From assembly GCF_003952425.1 (NCBI RefSeq), contig NZ_CP034449.1:3968001-4032000 (forward strand): a stretch of DNA of 64,000 nt, written 5' to 3'. The notes below the pieces were generated by a model. The model saw nothing but the letters and a program-made list of their open reading frames with translations. It had not been told where the DNA came from and did no database searches. This stretch comes from Mesorhizobium sp. M2A.F.Ca.ET.046.03.2.1 (lineage in GTDB: Bacteria; Pseudomonadota; Alphaproteobacteria; Rhizobiales; Rhizobiaceae). Positions within the stretch are counted from its first letter, which is position 1; every line of letters begins with the position of its first letter. The translations under genes were made by a program, and so were the position numbers. Below are positions 18,075 to 28,972 of the stretch, one piece after another.

Positions 18075-18293
18075 ATGCCCTTTGCCAACTTCAAGATGCC
18101 CGAGGCGGCCCTCACGAAGGCGCAGAAGGAGGACCTGATCCACAAGACCACGCAGATGTTCGTCGACTATTTCGGCGAAGGTGTGCGTCCCCACACCATG
18201 GTGCTGATCGAGGAGGTTCCCGATGGGGGCTATGGCCGCGCCGACGAGGTCTTCGTCATTCCCGACGCCTACCGGGCTAAGGATAGTGCCTGA
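18075..18293 (+). CDS. 4-oxalocrotonate tautomerase-like protein
   Basis: A 72-residue protein of the tautomerase superfamily. After removal of the initiator Met the N-terminal residue would be Pro (MPFANFKMPEA), the catalytic base of this family. EALTK-type helix residues (LTKAQKEDLIHKTTQMFVDY) and VLIEEVPDGGYGRADEV match the short beta-alpha-beta fold that assembles into hexamers. AAAGGAACC stands before the start. Last gene of the SDR-SDR-tautomerase set, which suggests work on keto-enol intermediates. Confidence 0.85.
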   Translation: MPFANFKMPEAALTKAQKEDLIHKTTQMFVDYFGEGVRPHTMVLIEEVPDGGYGRADEVFVIPDAYRAKDSA

Positions 18294-18368
18294 CTTGAAC
18301 CGGGCGAGTCGCTTGCCGAGCGGCACGCCCGACCTTCCGTGTCGGAGCCGATACTCGCTTCGCTTGGA

Positions 18369-19342
18369 TCAGCCCCGGTTCGGCAAGCTCCGCAGGAATT
18401 CGATCATCGCGGCGTTGACCTCGTCCGGGCGCTCCTGCTGGGTCAATGCCCGCAGCCGGGCAGCATCAGCGTATCGCGGATTTGCGGGATGAAGTTCCTG
18501 AGATTGGCCAACAGTTGATCCATGCCGGGGAAGGCGACCACCAGGTCGCGATTGCCTGCCATGTAGAGCGCGGGAACCTTGATCCGCGCGCCCGCAAAGG
18601 GCGCCATCAGTTCCCAGTTCCGGTCGATGTTGCGGTACCAGTTGAGACCTCCGGCGAAGCCGGCGCGCTGGAACTCGCCGGCGTAGAAATCGATGTCGCT
18701 TTCGCTGAGCCAGTGCGGCAGGCTTGCAGGAACCTCGGCTGCTTGCAGGAGGCTTCCGCCGCGCGGGACCATGGCGATTCCGGCGCCGCCGTCCGAAGCG
18801 TCTCCCGACACCGCGTAAAGCATGGCGCGCACCGTGGCCCGCGGGTCTCGTTCCAGCTCCGCCTCGGCAATGCCGGGTTGCTGGAAATAGAGCTGGTAGA
18901 ACTGGGACTCCGCCGTTCGCGGCATGAGGCTGGTCGGGCGCGCGTTGGCGCGCGGCCGGAACGGCACACTGAGGCCGATGACGGCATGGAAGCGGTCCGG
19001 TCGCAGCAGCGCCGCATGCCAGGCGACGACCGCGCCCCAGTCGTGGCCGACGATGACGGAGCTGGGAGCTTCAAGGGCGTCGAGAAGGCCCACCATGTCG
19101 CCGACCAGATGAAAGAGCGTGTATTGGTCGATCGCCTCCGGCCGATCGCTCTTGCCATAGCCCCGCATGTCGGGGGCGACGGCGTGAAAGCCCGCCGCCG
19201 CAAGCGCGCTCAACTGATGGCGCCAGGAATACCAGGATTCGGGAAAGCCGTGGCACAACAGCACCGGGGGCCCGTCTCCGTGCTCCGCGATGTTAAGGCG
19301 GATGCCGTTGGTCGCAACTATTCGCTGTGTAGGTTCGCTCAC
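18369..19342 (-). pseudogene. Alpha/beta hydrolase, epoxide-hydrolase-like, frameshifted near the C-terminus
   Basis: From GTG at 19342 (AGAGG 7 nt upstream) the protein reads like an epoxide hydrolase or haloalkane dehalogenase relative: CHGFPESWYSWRHQLSAL, PDMRGYGKSDRP, VGHDWGAVVAWHAA with the nucleophile Asp, and two cap-domain tyrosines. The frame stops right after LPGCGH at 18443. One base more at about 18444 (GTCC instead of GTC on the plus strand) would continue as WTQQERPDEVNAAMIEFLRS and end at 18369, the normal length. So either a recent frameshift removes the last 25 residues just after the catalytic His, or one base is missing in the sequence. Confidence 0.82.
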
Positions 19343-19575
19343 GGCCGCCTCTCGCGCGCGCGTTTCCACCTCTGATGAAGGGAAGGCCCAACGGCGCAAC
19401 GGGTGTCCGAGCCGACGGAGTCCCAAATTTCGGAGACGCGCATCTTCCATTGACTGTCTCAGGGGCACTCGCGGCAGTCAATGTCCGACATGGTCACGGA
19501 GCGCCAAGGCGTCCACGCACTTGAATAGCTCTGGCGATGTGCGTCAGGATCACTGACCGAGGAGGGCGGGAATCA

Positions 19576-20148
19576 ATGCTTAAACTGCAACGCTGGCTAG
19601 CGGACTATTGGGTCGTCGGCGCAGGGTTCATGGCAGCATCGCTTGTTGCGGTTGCGCCGGTGGTCCCGCTTCCGCTGCCGGTGTTCCTGATCTTCCTGCA
19701 CAGCCCGGTCTACATGGTCCATCAGGTCGAGGAGCACACTGGCGACCGGTTCCGCAAATTCGCCAACGAGCATGTCTTCGGCGGCCGCGACGCCCTTACC
19801 GTCGCCTCGGTTCTCGTCATCAACCTCCCGTTTGTCTGGGGCATCAACCTGCTGGCCCTTTACGCGGCCTTGCTGTGGGGACCGGCTTGGGGCCTGGTTG
19901 CTCCCTATGTCATGATCGTCAATGCGCTCGCGCATCTCGTCACGTCGGCGCGATTGCGCAAATACAATCCCGGCCTCGTCACCAGCGCCCCTTTGTTTTT
20001 GCCGCTGAGCGTCGTTACGATCTGGACGATCGGCCGGACAGCAGGTCTTCTCCCGCACTTGATCGGCGCAGCTCTCGCGGTCCTGCTTCACCTGGCAATC
20101 ATTGCGTTGGTGACCGCGCGGTACCGCACTCTCGTCGCCAGCTCGTAG
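19576..20148 (+). CDS. HXXEE domain-containing membrane protein
   Basis: A 190-residue protein starting MLKLQRWLADYW behind a strong GAGGAGG site. The motif HQVEEHTGDRF matches the HXXEE family, and several hydrophobic stretches (AASLVAVAPVVPLPLPVFL; VLVINLPFVWGINLLAL; LPHLIGAALAVLLHLAII) point to about five membrane segments. NALAHLVTSARLRKYNPGLV contains a second His cluster that is usual in the family. The biochemical role is not known. It stands alone, upstream of the histidine kinase. Confidence 0.8.
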   Translation: MLKLQRWLADYWVVGAGFMAASLVAVAPVVPLPLPVFLIFLHSPVYMVHQVEEHTGDRFRKFANEHVFGGRDALTVASVLVINLPFVWGINLLALYAALLWGPAWGLVAPYVMIVNALAHLVTSARLRKYNPGLVTSAPLFLPLSVVTIWTIGRTAGLLPHLIGAALAVLLHLAIIALVTARYRTLVASS

Positions 20149-20335
20149 CCCTCTTCGGCACGGTTGCGGCGGCGAGAAGACGTCGCTCGGGCCGAAGCCC
20201 GGTCGTTGCAGCCCGGAACGGGACACCGCGCAAGGCTGCTGCTGGTATCGGACCGCCCCCGCCACCAACGAAATCTTAATGTAAATCAAGCGTAATCCCG
20301 GCCATTAAAATTATGCGTATGTGTTGGGGTGGCGC

Positions 20336-22660
<2,325 letters not shown>

Positions 22661-23521
22661 CTACCGGTTGCGCATCACCACGCAGGCGCCGCCGACGCTT
22701 TGCAGCTTGTCGCAGATGCCGTTGGCCTCGCCGCGCGAGTCCGCGCCGATCCTGACCGCGTAGATGCCGCGCCGCCCGATCGGCGTGCGCACCCGGCTCA
22801 CCACCGGATCATGGCTGGCGAGCAGCGCCGGGAACCGGCTCTTGACCCTCAGCCATTGGCCGATCGCCGCGGAACGGCGGAAATTGCCCGCCACCTGCAC
22901 GCCCCACGGCTTGACGTTGATCGAGGCCATGGCGACCGTCCGCGACATGATCACCGGCAGCCGGCGGCAGGCGACCGCGAAGCTCATCTTGGGGTCGAGC
23001 GGCTCGACGGTGCCGGCATAGGATTTGTCGGAAAACTTGTCGACGGGTTCGCCCATGATGTCGAAGACATAGCTTTCCGTCTCCATCGGCAGGAAGCCGC
23101 CGGAGGCCAGCCAGCGCGACACGCGGTTCTCGCCGGCATTGTAGGCCGCGGCCGCGAGGCCGAGATTGCCATAGCCCGCCTTCATCTCGGCTAGATATTT
23201 CGCGGAAGCCGGAATGGCCTGCTCGATGTCGAAGGAATTGGCCAGGCCGCGCATCTTGGCGGTTCCCGGCATGAACTGCGCGATGCCTTCGGCGCCGACC
23301 GGGCTCACCGCGTTCGGATCGAAGCGGCTTTCCTTCCAGATCAGCCGGGCGAAGAAATCCTTGGGCAGCCCGTTCTGTTGGGCTTGGGCTTCGATCAGAT
23401 CGCAGACTCGGTTGATCAGCCGTTTGCCGGCCGATTTCGACTGCGGCGGGTCGGCGGACGCGCCCGCCACCCAACTCAAGCTGCACAGCAAGGCCAGGGC
23501 CACCGTGAGGAAACGGTGCAT
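22661..23521 (-). CDS. Lytic transglycosylase (SLT domain), secreted
   Basis: A 286-residue periplasmic enzyme that cleaves peptidoglycan glycan strands. The signal peptide is MHRFLTVALALLCSLSWVAG. The SLT domain (about residues 40-150) shows FFARLIWKESRFDPNAVSP with the catalytic Glu, GAEGIAQFMPGTA and AAAAYNAGENRVSRWL. The C-terminal 60 residues (RRGIYAVRIGADSRGEANGI) resemble a SPOR-type glycan-binding module. Its stop codon at 22661 touches the stop of the convergent histidine kinase with no base between. The ispG gene lies 4 bp upstream in the same direction. Confidence 0.85.
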   Translation of the reverse strand: MHRFLTVALALLCSLSWVAGASADPPQSKSAGKRLINRVCDLIEAQAQQNGLPKDFFARLIWKESRFDPNAVSPVGAEGIAQFMPGTAKMRGLANSFDIEQAIPASAKYLAEMKAGYGNLGLAAAAYNAGENRVSRWLASGGFLPMETESYVFDIMGEPVDKFSDKSYAGTVEPLDPKMSFAVACRRLPVIMSRTVAMASINVKPWGVQVAGNFRRSAAIGQWLRVKSRFPALLASHDPVVSRVRTPIGRRGIYAVRIGADSRGEANGICDKLQSVGGACVVMRNR

Positions 23522-23525
23522 AGGC

Positions 23526-24791
23526 CTACTCGGCCGCGGCTTTGCCGTGTCCGTAGCGCTGCTCGATATAGTCGCCGACCATCTTCTCGAAATCCTGCGC
23601 GATGGACGGACCGCGCAGCGTCGCCGCCTTCTTGCCGTCGATGAAGACAGGCGCCGTCGGCGTCTCGCCGGTGCCAGGCAAGGATATGCCGATGTCGGCA
23701 TGCTTGGATTCGCCGGGACCATTGACGATGCAGCCCATCACCGCGACCTTGAGGTTCTCGACGCCCGGATATTTCTCGCGCCACACCGGCATGTTCTTGC
23801 GGATATCGGCCTGGATGCTCTGGGCGAGTTCCTGGAAGACGGTGGATGTCGTGCGGCCGCAGCCTGGGCAGGCGGCGACGATCGGCACGAACTGCCGGAA
23901 GCCCATGGTCTGCAGCAATTCCTGCGACACCTGCACCTCGCGCGTGCGGTCGCCGTTGGGCTCCGGCGTCAGCGAGATGCGGATCGTGTCGCCGATGCCC
24001 TGCTGCAGCAGGATTCCCATGGCGGCCGAAGAGGCGACGATGCCCTTGGTGCCCATGCCGGCCTCGGTGAGGCCGAGATGCAGCGCATGGTCGGAGCGTG
24101 TGGCAAGCTCGGTATAGACGGCGATCAGGTCCTGCACGCCGCTGACCTTGGCCGACAGGATGATCTTGTCGCGGCCAAGCCCGATCTCTTCCGCCATCTC
24201 GGCCGACAGGATGGCCGACTGGACGATCGCCTCGCGCGTGACTTCCTGCGCGGTGAGCGGCGAGCCCTGAGCCTGGTTCTGGTCCATCAGCCGGGTCAAC
24301 AGCTCCTGGTCGAGCGAACCCCAGTTGACGCCGATGCGCACCGGCTTGTCATGTCTAATCGCCATTTCGACGATCGCCGCGAACTGGCGGTCCTTCTTGT
24401 CCTTGAAGCCGACATTGCCGGGATTGATGCGATATTTCGCCAGCGCCTCGGCGCAAGCCGGATGATCGGCCAAGAGCTTGTGGCCGATATAGTGGAAGTC
24501 GCCGACCAGCGGCACATCGATGCCGAGCCTGAGCAGCCTCTCGTGGATGCGCGGAACCGCCGCCGCGCTCTCGTCGCGGTCAACGGTGATGCGCACGATT
24601 TCCGACCCGGCACGATGCAGCGCCGCGACCTGGGCGACAGTCTGGTCGACATCGGCGGTGTCGGTGTTGGTCATCGACTGCACGACGACGGGCGCGCCGC
24701 CGCCGACCATCACGCCGCCGACCGAAACGCCGACCGACCTGCGCCGTGGGAAGGGAGAAGAGAAATATCCGGTCATGCCGGTCGCCTTCAT
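23526..24791 (-). CDS. ispG: (E)-4-hydroxy-3-methylbut-2-enyl-diphosphate synthase
   Basis: IspG (GcpE) makes HMBPP from MEcPP, the next-to-last step of the non-mevalonate isoprenoid pathway, using a [4Fe-4S] cluster. The 421-residue protein has [39 protein letters not shown] motif ([10 protein letters not shown]) and the cluster ligands Cys 308 and 311 (CPGCGR) and Cys 353 ([11 protein letters not shown]). The start at 24791 is one of two nearby ATG codons (also MTGYFSS at residue 6). Only 4 bp separate it from the lytic transglycosylase gene, so they are likely cotranscribed. It links to ispA near 4 kb in pathway terms only. Confidence 0.95.
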   Translation of the reverse strand: MKATGMTGYFSSPFPRRRSVGVSVGGVMVGGGAPVVVQSMTNTDTADVDQTVAQVAALHRAGSEIVRITVDRDESAAAVPRIHERLLRLGIDVPLVGDFHYIGHKLLADHPACAEALAKYRINPGNVGFKDKKDRQFAAIVEMAIRHDKPVRIGVNWGSLDQELLTRLMDQNQAQGSPLTAQEVTREAIVQSAILSAEMAEEIGLGRDKIILSAKVSGVQDLIAVYTELATRSDHALHLGLTEAGMGTKGIVASSAAMGILLQQGIGDTIRISLTPEPNGDRTREVQVSQELLQTMGFRQFVPIVAACPGCGRTTSTVFQELAQSIQADIRKNMPVWREKYPGVENLKVAVMGCIVNGPGESKHADIGISLPGTGETPTAPVFIDGKKAATLRGPSIAQDFEKMVGDYIEQRYGHGKAAAE

Positions 24792-25020
24792 CTGAAAGTT
24801 CCCGGCATGAGGTGGCGGAGCAAAGATGGCTTGTCAATGGCAAGCGCCAGGCGAGGTTGGCAAATCAGCAGCCGCCACGCGAAAAACGCCAGCTCTGCCG
24901 ATCGCGGCATCCGCGACCGAACGTTCCATCGATTTCAGTTAAAAAACACCATGCCGGTGGCATTTCCTGCCACCGGACGTTTCACCGCGGCGGGTTGCGG
25001 CGATGGTGCCTGGAGGAGCT

Positions 25021-25200
25021 TCAGTGTGTCGTCGGGCTAGCCTTCAGCTTTTCAATCTCGTCCTTGATTGCCAGCTTGCGTCGCTTGAGATTCACGATTT
25101 CGAGGTCGTCCACCGAAGGATGGTTCATGGCGTCGGTGAGCTCGCGCTCGATATCACCGTGTTTCCGCTGCAACTCATCAAGATGGGATGCAAGAGACAT
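25021..25200 (-). CDS. DUF465 (YdcH-like) family protein
   Basis: A 59-residue coiled-coil protein I translated from the minus strand: it starts MSLASHLDELQRKHGDIE, then REL..DAMNHPSVDDLE, and ends LKASPTTH. The IVNLKRRKLAIKDEIEKLK segment is the DUF465 core (K/R-K-x-x-L-K-D-E-I). GGAGAACCAATC precedes the ATG. These small proteins are widespread in alphaproteobacteria, and their function is unknown. A second, divergent paralogue starts at 25449. Confidence 0.85.
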   Translation of the reverse strand: MSLASHLDELQRKHGDIERELTDAMNHPSVDDLEIVNLKRRKLAIKDEIEKLKASPTTH

Positions 25201-25265
25201 GATTGGTTCTCCCTTTCATGGTTTCCTCGATTGCAGCCGTCGCAGGCACGTCCACCGCAGGTTGA

Positions 25266-25289
25266 GACTGTGACGGCACCGTGACAGTC
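25266..25289. promoter_or_regulatory. Near-perfect palindrome between the two DUF465 genes
   Basis: Arms GACTGTGACGG and CCGTGACAGTC pair with one mismatch each side of the centre. It lies in the 248-bp divergent intergenic region of the two DUF465 genes, 66 bp before the minus-strand start. Could be an operator for either gene; no regulator is linked. Confidence 0.35.
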
Positions 25290-25448
25290 TGCCACCAACC
25301 GATCTCGATGTCGAATGACACGTGGTAGCATTCCACGACAAAGTGAAATGTGATAAGGGCTGCGCGCCGGCCTCAGACGAAAAGTCACAAACCCAGCCGG
25401 TCCCGCCCAAACAGCCCGATTGGGCGATGCATACGCAGACGGTAGATA

Positions 25449-25652
25449 ATGTCTGAACAGGAACAGGCTGAAATACGCCTCGAATATTCCCGGCTCAAAC
25501 AAGAACACGCCGATTTCGACGCCGCCATCAACGCGATGATCGCCACGGGCTGCGACCCGCTTCAGATTCAGCGCATGAAAAAGAAGAAGCTGATCCTGAA
25601 AGACCGGCTGTCGGCGCTGGAAGACCGCATCATTCCCGACATCATCGCCTGA
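25449..25652 (+). CDS. DUF465 (YdcH-like) family protein
   Basis: A 67-residue protein, MSEQEQAEIRLEYSRLKQEH and then MKKKKLILKDRLSALEDRI. The KKKKLILKDRLSALEDRI stretch is the DUF465 signature. The protein is mostly helical with heptad spacing, likely a short coiled coil. It is divergent from the first DUF465 gene and ends 26 bp before the convergent IclR gene. Function unknown. Confidence 0.88.
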   Translation: MSEQEQAEIRLEYSRLKQEHADFDAAINAMIATGCDPLQIQRMKKKKLILKDRLSALEDRIIPDIIA

Positions 25653-25678
25653 GCGGGCAGTTTCCCGCGCTCCACAGT

Positions 25679-26479
25679 CTACGAGATCGAAAGCCGGGCG
25701 GCGCGCTCGCGCAGCAACGCGACCAATTCGCCAGTCCGCGCTTCCGACGTGTCGATCGGCACCACAAGGCACATCGTTGCCTCGACCTTGCCAGGCGCCG
25801 AGAACACGGGCGCCGCCAGGCATTTGGTATAGGCGTCGACAAGGCCTGACGTGACGCAATAGCCGGTGACGCGCGCCCGAGCGATGTCATCGATGAAGTC
25901 ATCGATCTCTATCTTGCGGCCGTCCGGCAGCACGAGATCGTCTTCCGTGACCATCGCCTCGATCCGGCTGCGATCAAGACCGGCCAGCAGCAACCGGCCC
26001 GAAGCAGTCCATGGCAGCGGAATCTGCAGGCCGGTGGCCGAGCTGATGCGGAACGGCCTCGTGCCCGGGCTTGAATGGATGATGGTGTAGCGACCGCTCT
26101 GCAGCATGCAGAGCTCGGACGTCTCCCCGGTCTCGCGCGACAGCGTATCGACCTCCTGGCGGCCGCGCCTCAGCAGGTCGTTGCCGCGCATATAGGCCAT
26201 CCCGTAGAGATAGAGCTTCTTGCCGAAATAGACGCGATTGCCGTCGCCGGCCATTTCCAGGAGACCGGCTTCGACCAGCTCGCGCACCAGCGTGTAGGTG
26301 GTCGAGCGCGGCGCGTTGAGCCCCTTTGCCAGCTCGCCGATGCCGATCGCTCGCTGGTTGGCGTGCAGGAACTCCAGGATGTTCAGGACCCTGTTGAGAC
26401 CTTTCTCGCGCGAGCCAGCTGGCCGCTCTTCGCCCGTGCCTTCGCTCGGCCACCCGGTCAGCATTTCACTCTCTTGCAT
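25679..26479 (-). CDS. IclR family transcriptional regulator
   Basis: A 266-residue regulator. The N-terminal winged helix has GLNRVLNILEFLHANQRAIG, IGELAKGLNAPRSTTYTLVR and ELVEAGLLE. The effector domain follows with ASGRLLLAGLDRSR and YCVTSGLVDAYTKCLAAPVF, and a closing VVPIDTSEART stretch typical of IclR ligand pockets. It is divergent from the amino-acid ABC cluster beginning at 26602 and very likely controls it through the palindromes between them. Confidence 0.9.
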   Translation of the reverse strand: MQESEMLTGWPSEGTGEERPAGSREKGLNRVLNILEFLHANQRAIGIGELAKGLNAPRSTTYTLVRELVEAGLLEMAGDGNRVYFGKKLYLYGMAYMRGNDLLRRGRQEVDTLSRETGETSELCMLQSGRYTIIHSSPGTRPFRISSATGLQIPLPWTASGRLLLAGLDRSRIEAMVTEDDLVLPDGRKIEIDDFIDDIARARVTGYCVTSGLVDAYTKCLAAPVFSAPGKVEATMCLVVPIDTSEARTGELVALLRERAARLSIS

Positions 26480-26503
26480 TGTCGATTCCTGGTGCTAGTA
26501 TCT

Positions 26504-26539
26504 GTCTTGTACAGGATACACACGTCTCTTGTAAGAGAC
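26504..26539. promoter_or_regulatory. Operator region of the IclR-controlled cluster
   Basis: GTCTCTT-GT-AAGAGAC at 26524-26539 is a 16-bp palindrome with perfect 7-bp arms. A second, looser site around TGTACA (26508-26513) lies 10 bp away and shares the pattern TCTTGTA. Both lie between the IclR start (26479) and the binding-protein start (26602), which fits an IclR repressor operator. Confidence 0.6.
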
Positions 26540-26601
26540 AATCGCTGATTGCGGCGTGTATTTCTGCTGCATTGGGGAACACACCATCAAAGGAGGTCGC
26601 C

Positions 26602-27474
26602 GTGAACGACACATCCGGCAGACGTGATTTTCTGAAACTTGGAATGGCGGGGCTGGCCACCGCCGGCGCGCTTACCGCCATCAGCGCCGAGAAGGCAGCC
26701 GCGCAGGCCGCATCCGATAGCGTGCTGCGCACCGCGCTTGATCGTGGCAAACTGATCGTCGGCACCGGCAGCACCAATGCGCCATGGCATTTCGAGAACG
26801 ACGCCGGTGAATTGGTCGGCATGGACATCACCATGGGCCGCATCCTCGCCAAGGGCCTCTTCGACGACCCGACCAAGGTCGAGTTCGTCACCCAGGACCC
26901 GGCGCAGCGCATCCCCAACGTGACGACCAACAAGGTCGACATCACCATCCAGTTCATGACCATGACCGCGCAGCGCTCGCAGCTGATCCATTTCTCGCGG
27001 CCCTACTATGTCGAGGGCGTGGCGCTGCTGACGCTGCCCGGCTCCGAAAACAAGACCTTCGACAAGCTCCTGGCGAATGGCGCCAACACCCGCATCTCGA
27101 TCCTCCAGAATGTCGATGCCGAAAGCTCGGTGCATTTTGCCTTGCCGCAGGCTCAGGTGCTGCAGATCGACACCCAGGCGAACGTGCTGCAAGCGCTGGA
27201 ATCCAAGCGAGCCGACGCCGCGGCCGTCGATCTGTCGACGGTGCGCTGGCTCGCCTCGCGCAACCCGGACAAATATTTTGACGCCGGCAAGAGCTGGTAT
27301 TCGATGCTTTACGGCGCTGCCGTCCGGCAAGGCGACCTGGATTGGCTGACCTTCGTCAACCAGACCTTCACCATTGCCATGTTCGGCCACGAGACGGCGC
27401 TCTATGACGCCGCCTTCAAGGAATATTTCGGCCAGGAGCCGCCGCCGCGCCATCCAGGCTTCCCGGTCATCTGA
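26602..27474 (+). CDS. Polar amino-acid ABC transporter substrate-binding protein, Tat-exported
   Basis: A 290-residue periplasmic protein (SBP family 3). I chose GTG at 26602, which has AAAGGAGGT at the right distance and puts a twin-arginine signal at the N-terminus: RR at residues 7-8 in GRRDFLKLGMAGLATAGAL. The mature protein has GKLIVGTGSTNAPWHFEND, GELVGMDITMGRILA and MTMTAQRSQLIHFSRPYYVE, all typical of GlnH/ArtJ-like proteins. It is the first gene of the IclR-linked cluster; two permeases and an ATPase follow. Confidence 0.9.
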   Translation: MNDTSGRRDFLKLGMAGLATAGALTAISAEKAAAQAASDSVLRTALDRGKLIVGTGSTNAPWHFENDAGELVGMDITMGRILAKGLFDDPTKVEFVTQDPAQRIPNVTTNKVDITIQFMTMTAQRSQLIHFSRPYYVEGVALLTLPGSENKTFDKLLANGANTRISILQNVDAESSVHFALPQAQVLQIDTQANVLQALESKRADAAAVDLSTVRWLASRNPDKYFDAGKSWYSMLYGAAVRQGDLDWLTFVNQTFTIAMFGHETALYDAAFKEYFGQEPPPRHPGFPVI

Positions 27475-27560
27475 CCAAGCCTACGCCAAGCCGGCGGAGG
27501 AGCGCGACAGGCGCTCTTCCGCCTCCTCGACACGGGCCGTGCGGGTGACGAATCCTTGAG

Positions 27561-27602
27561 CAATTTCAGGAAAAGTGTGAAGCGGTTTTCCGTCCGAAAT
27601 TG
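27561..27602. repeat. Palindromic hairpin repeat (CAATTTC arms, GCGGTTTT core)
   Basis: Arms CAATTTC and GAAATTG enclose AGGAAAAGTGTGAAGCGG and TTTTCCGTCC; AGGAAAA also pairs with TTTTCC. It lies in the 176-bp gap between the binding protein and the first permease, where it could act as a 3' stabiliser or attenuator giving the binding protein a higher mRNA level. I recall very similar elements from other Rhizobiales genomes. Confidence 0.7.
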
Positions 27603-27650
27603 CGCCAAAACAAGAGATTGTTTGTCACCGCGAGCCATTGAGACGGATGC

Positions 27651-28316
27651 ATGGGCTACACGCTCAATTTCAACCTGATCTGGCGGCATTTCGACAAGCT
27701 TTGGGGTGGCCTGCTGCTCAGCCTCGAACTCGCCGTGATCTCGATCGCCATCGGCATCGTCATCGGCCTGGTGCTGGGGGTCTGGTACGTCTCGGCCGGG
27801 CGCGTCGTGCGCACGATCATCGCGGCCTATGTCGAATTCATCCGCAACGTGCCATTGATCCTGCTCGTCTACCTCGTCTTTTACGGTGTGCCGACCGTCA
27901 TAGACCTCGCTTACAGCGCGCCCACCTCTTTTGTCGTGACGCTGTCGGTCTATAGCGGCGCCTATCTGGTCGAAGTGTTCCGCTCCGGCCTGGAAGCCGT
28001 GCCGCGCGGCCAACTCGACGCCGGCAAGGCGATCGGCCTCACCCCATGGCAGCGCCTGATCCATGTGCGCCTGCCGACGATGCTGCGCATCACGCTGCCG
28101 GCGCTGTCCAACACCTTCATCTCGCTGTTCAAGGACACCTCGATCGCTTCGGTCATCTCCGTGCCCGAGCTGACCTATGGCGCCCAGTGGATCAACTTCA
28201 ACACATTCCGCATCGTCGAGGTCTATCTGGTGACGACGGCGATGTATCTGGTGACCGGTTACGCCCTGCTGTTCGCGCTCAGGCTGGTCGAACGCCGTTT
28301 CAGGGCGGCGCGCTGA
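27651..28316 (+). CDS. Amino-acid ABC transporter permease 1
   Basis: A 221-residue HisM/GlnP-type permease with five membrane segments, among them GGLLLSLELAVISIAIGIVI. The N-terminus matches the family start (NFNLIWRHFDKLWGGLLLSL). The AYVEFIRNVPLILLVYLVFY block and the EAA loop EAVPRGQLDAGKAIGLTPWQ are clear. The 3' end is 1 bp from the next permease, so the pair would form a heterodimeric channel. Confidence 0.92.
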   Translation: MGYTLNFNLIWRHFDKLWGGLLLSLELAVISIAIGIVIGLVLGVWYVSAGRVVRTIIAAYVEFIRNVPLILLVYLVFYGVPTVIDLAYSAPTSFVVTLSVYSGAYLVEVFRSGLEAVPRGQLDAGKAIGLTPWQRLIHVRLPTMLRITLPALSNTFISLFKDTSIASVISVPELTYGAQWINFNTFRIVEVYLVTTAMYLVTGYALLFALRLVERRFRAAR

Positions 28317-28317
28317 G

Positions 28318-28968
28318 ATGCTGAGTCAGATCCTCTACGCCCTGCCGTTCCTCGCCGAGGGCTTCGCCTTGACCTTGTGGGTCTCGCTGCTGGTCGTGGT
28401 CCTGTCTTTGATCGCAGGGGTGCTGCTGGGTGTCGGCCTCGTCTATGGGCCGGCGCCGCTCCGTTGGTCGGTGCGCATTTTCTCGGACACCATCCGTGGC
28501 ATCCCGATCCTGGTGCTGATGTTCTTCGTCTATTACGGCCTGCCCGCGGTCGGACTGCATCTGCAGTCCTTCTGGGCGGCGGTGCTGGCGCTCACGCTGT
28601 TCAAGACGGCGCAGGTCGTCGAATATGTGCGCGGCGCCGTGGCCTCGATACCGAAGGGCCAGTCAGAGGCGGCGATGGCGATCGGCCTGACCTTCCGGCA
28701 GCGCCTCACCTCGGTCATCTTCCCGCAGGCCTTCCGCCGCTTCCTGCCGCCCTGGATCAACGGCGTCACCGACGCCGTGAAGGGCAGCGCCCTGGTCTCG
28801 CTGCTCGGCATCACCGATCTGATGCAGGCCATCAACCAGGTCATCGGCCGCACCTATGAGGCGATGCCGCTCTACATCCTCGGCGCCCTGATCTATTTCG
28901 CCGTCAACTACGCGCTTTCCTACGCCAGCCGCAGGCTGGAACGGCGCTTCGCCTTCATCCGGGACTAA
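28318..28968 (+). CDS. Amino-acid ABC transporter permease 2
   Basis: A 216-residue permease of the same family: FLAEGFALTLWVSLLVVVLS at the start, IRGIPILVLMFFVYYGLPAV, and the EAA loop SIPKGQSEAAMAIGLTFRQR. It begins 1 bp after the first permease stop and ends 4 bp before the ATPase start. Tight spacing points to one transcript and coupled translation. Confidence 0.92.
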   Translation: MLSQILYALPFLAEGFALTLWVSLLVVVLSLIAGVLLGVGLVYGPAPLRWSVRIFSDTIRGIPILVLMFFVYYGLPAVGLHLQSFWAAVLALTLFKTAQVVEYVRGAVASIPKGQSEAAMAIGLTFRQRLTSVIFPQAFRRFLPPWINGVTDAVKGSALVSLLGITDLMQAINQVIGRTYEAMPLYILGALIYFAVNYALSYASRRLERRFAFIRD

Positions 28969-28972
28969 CGCC

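Noticed and set aside
16821..18326. Open minus-strand frame of 501 codons opposite the SDR genes
   Set aside because: The plus strand carries two clear SDR genes and a tautomerase with ribosome sites.
23214..25040. Open plus-strand frame of 608 codons opposite ispG
   Set aside because: Shadow of ispG and the transglycosylase; no start site with a ribosome-binding sequence and no motifs.
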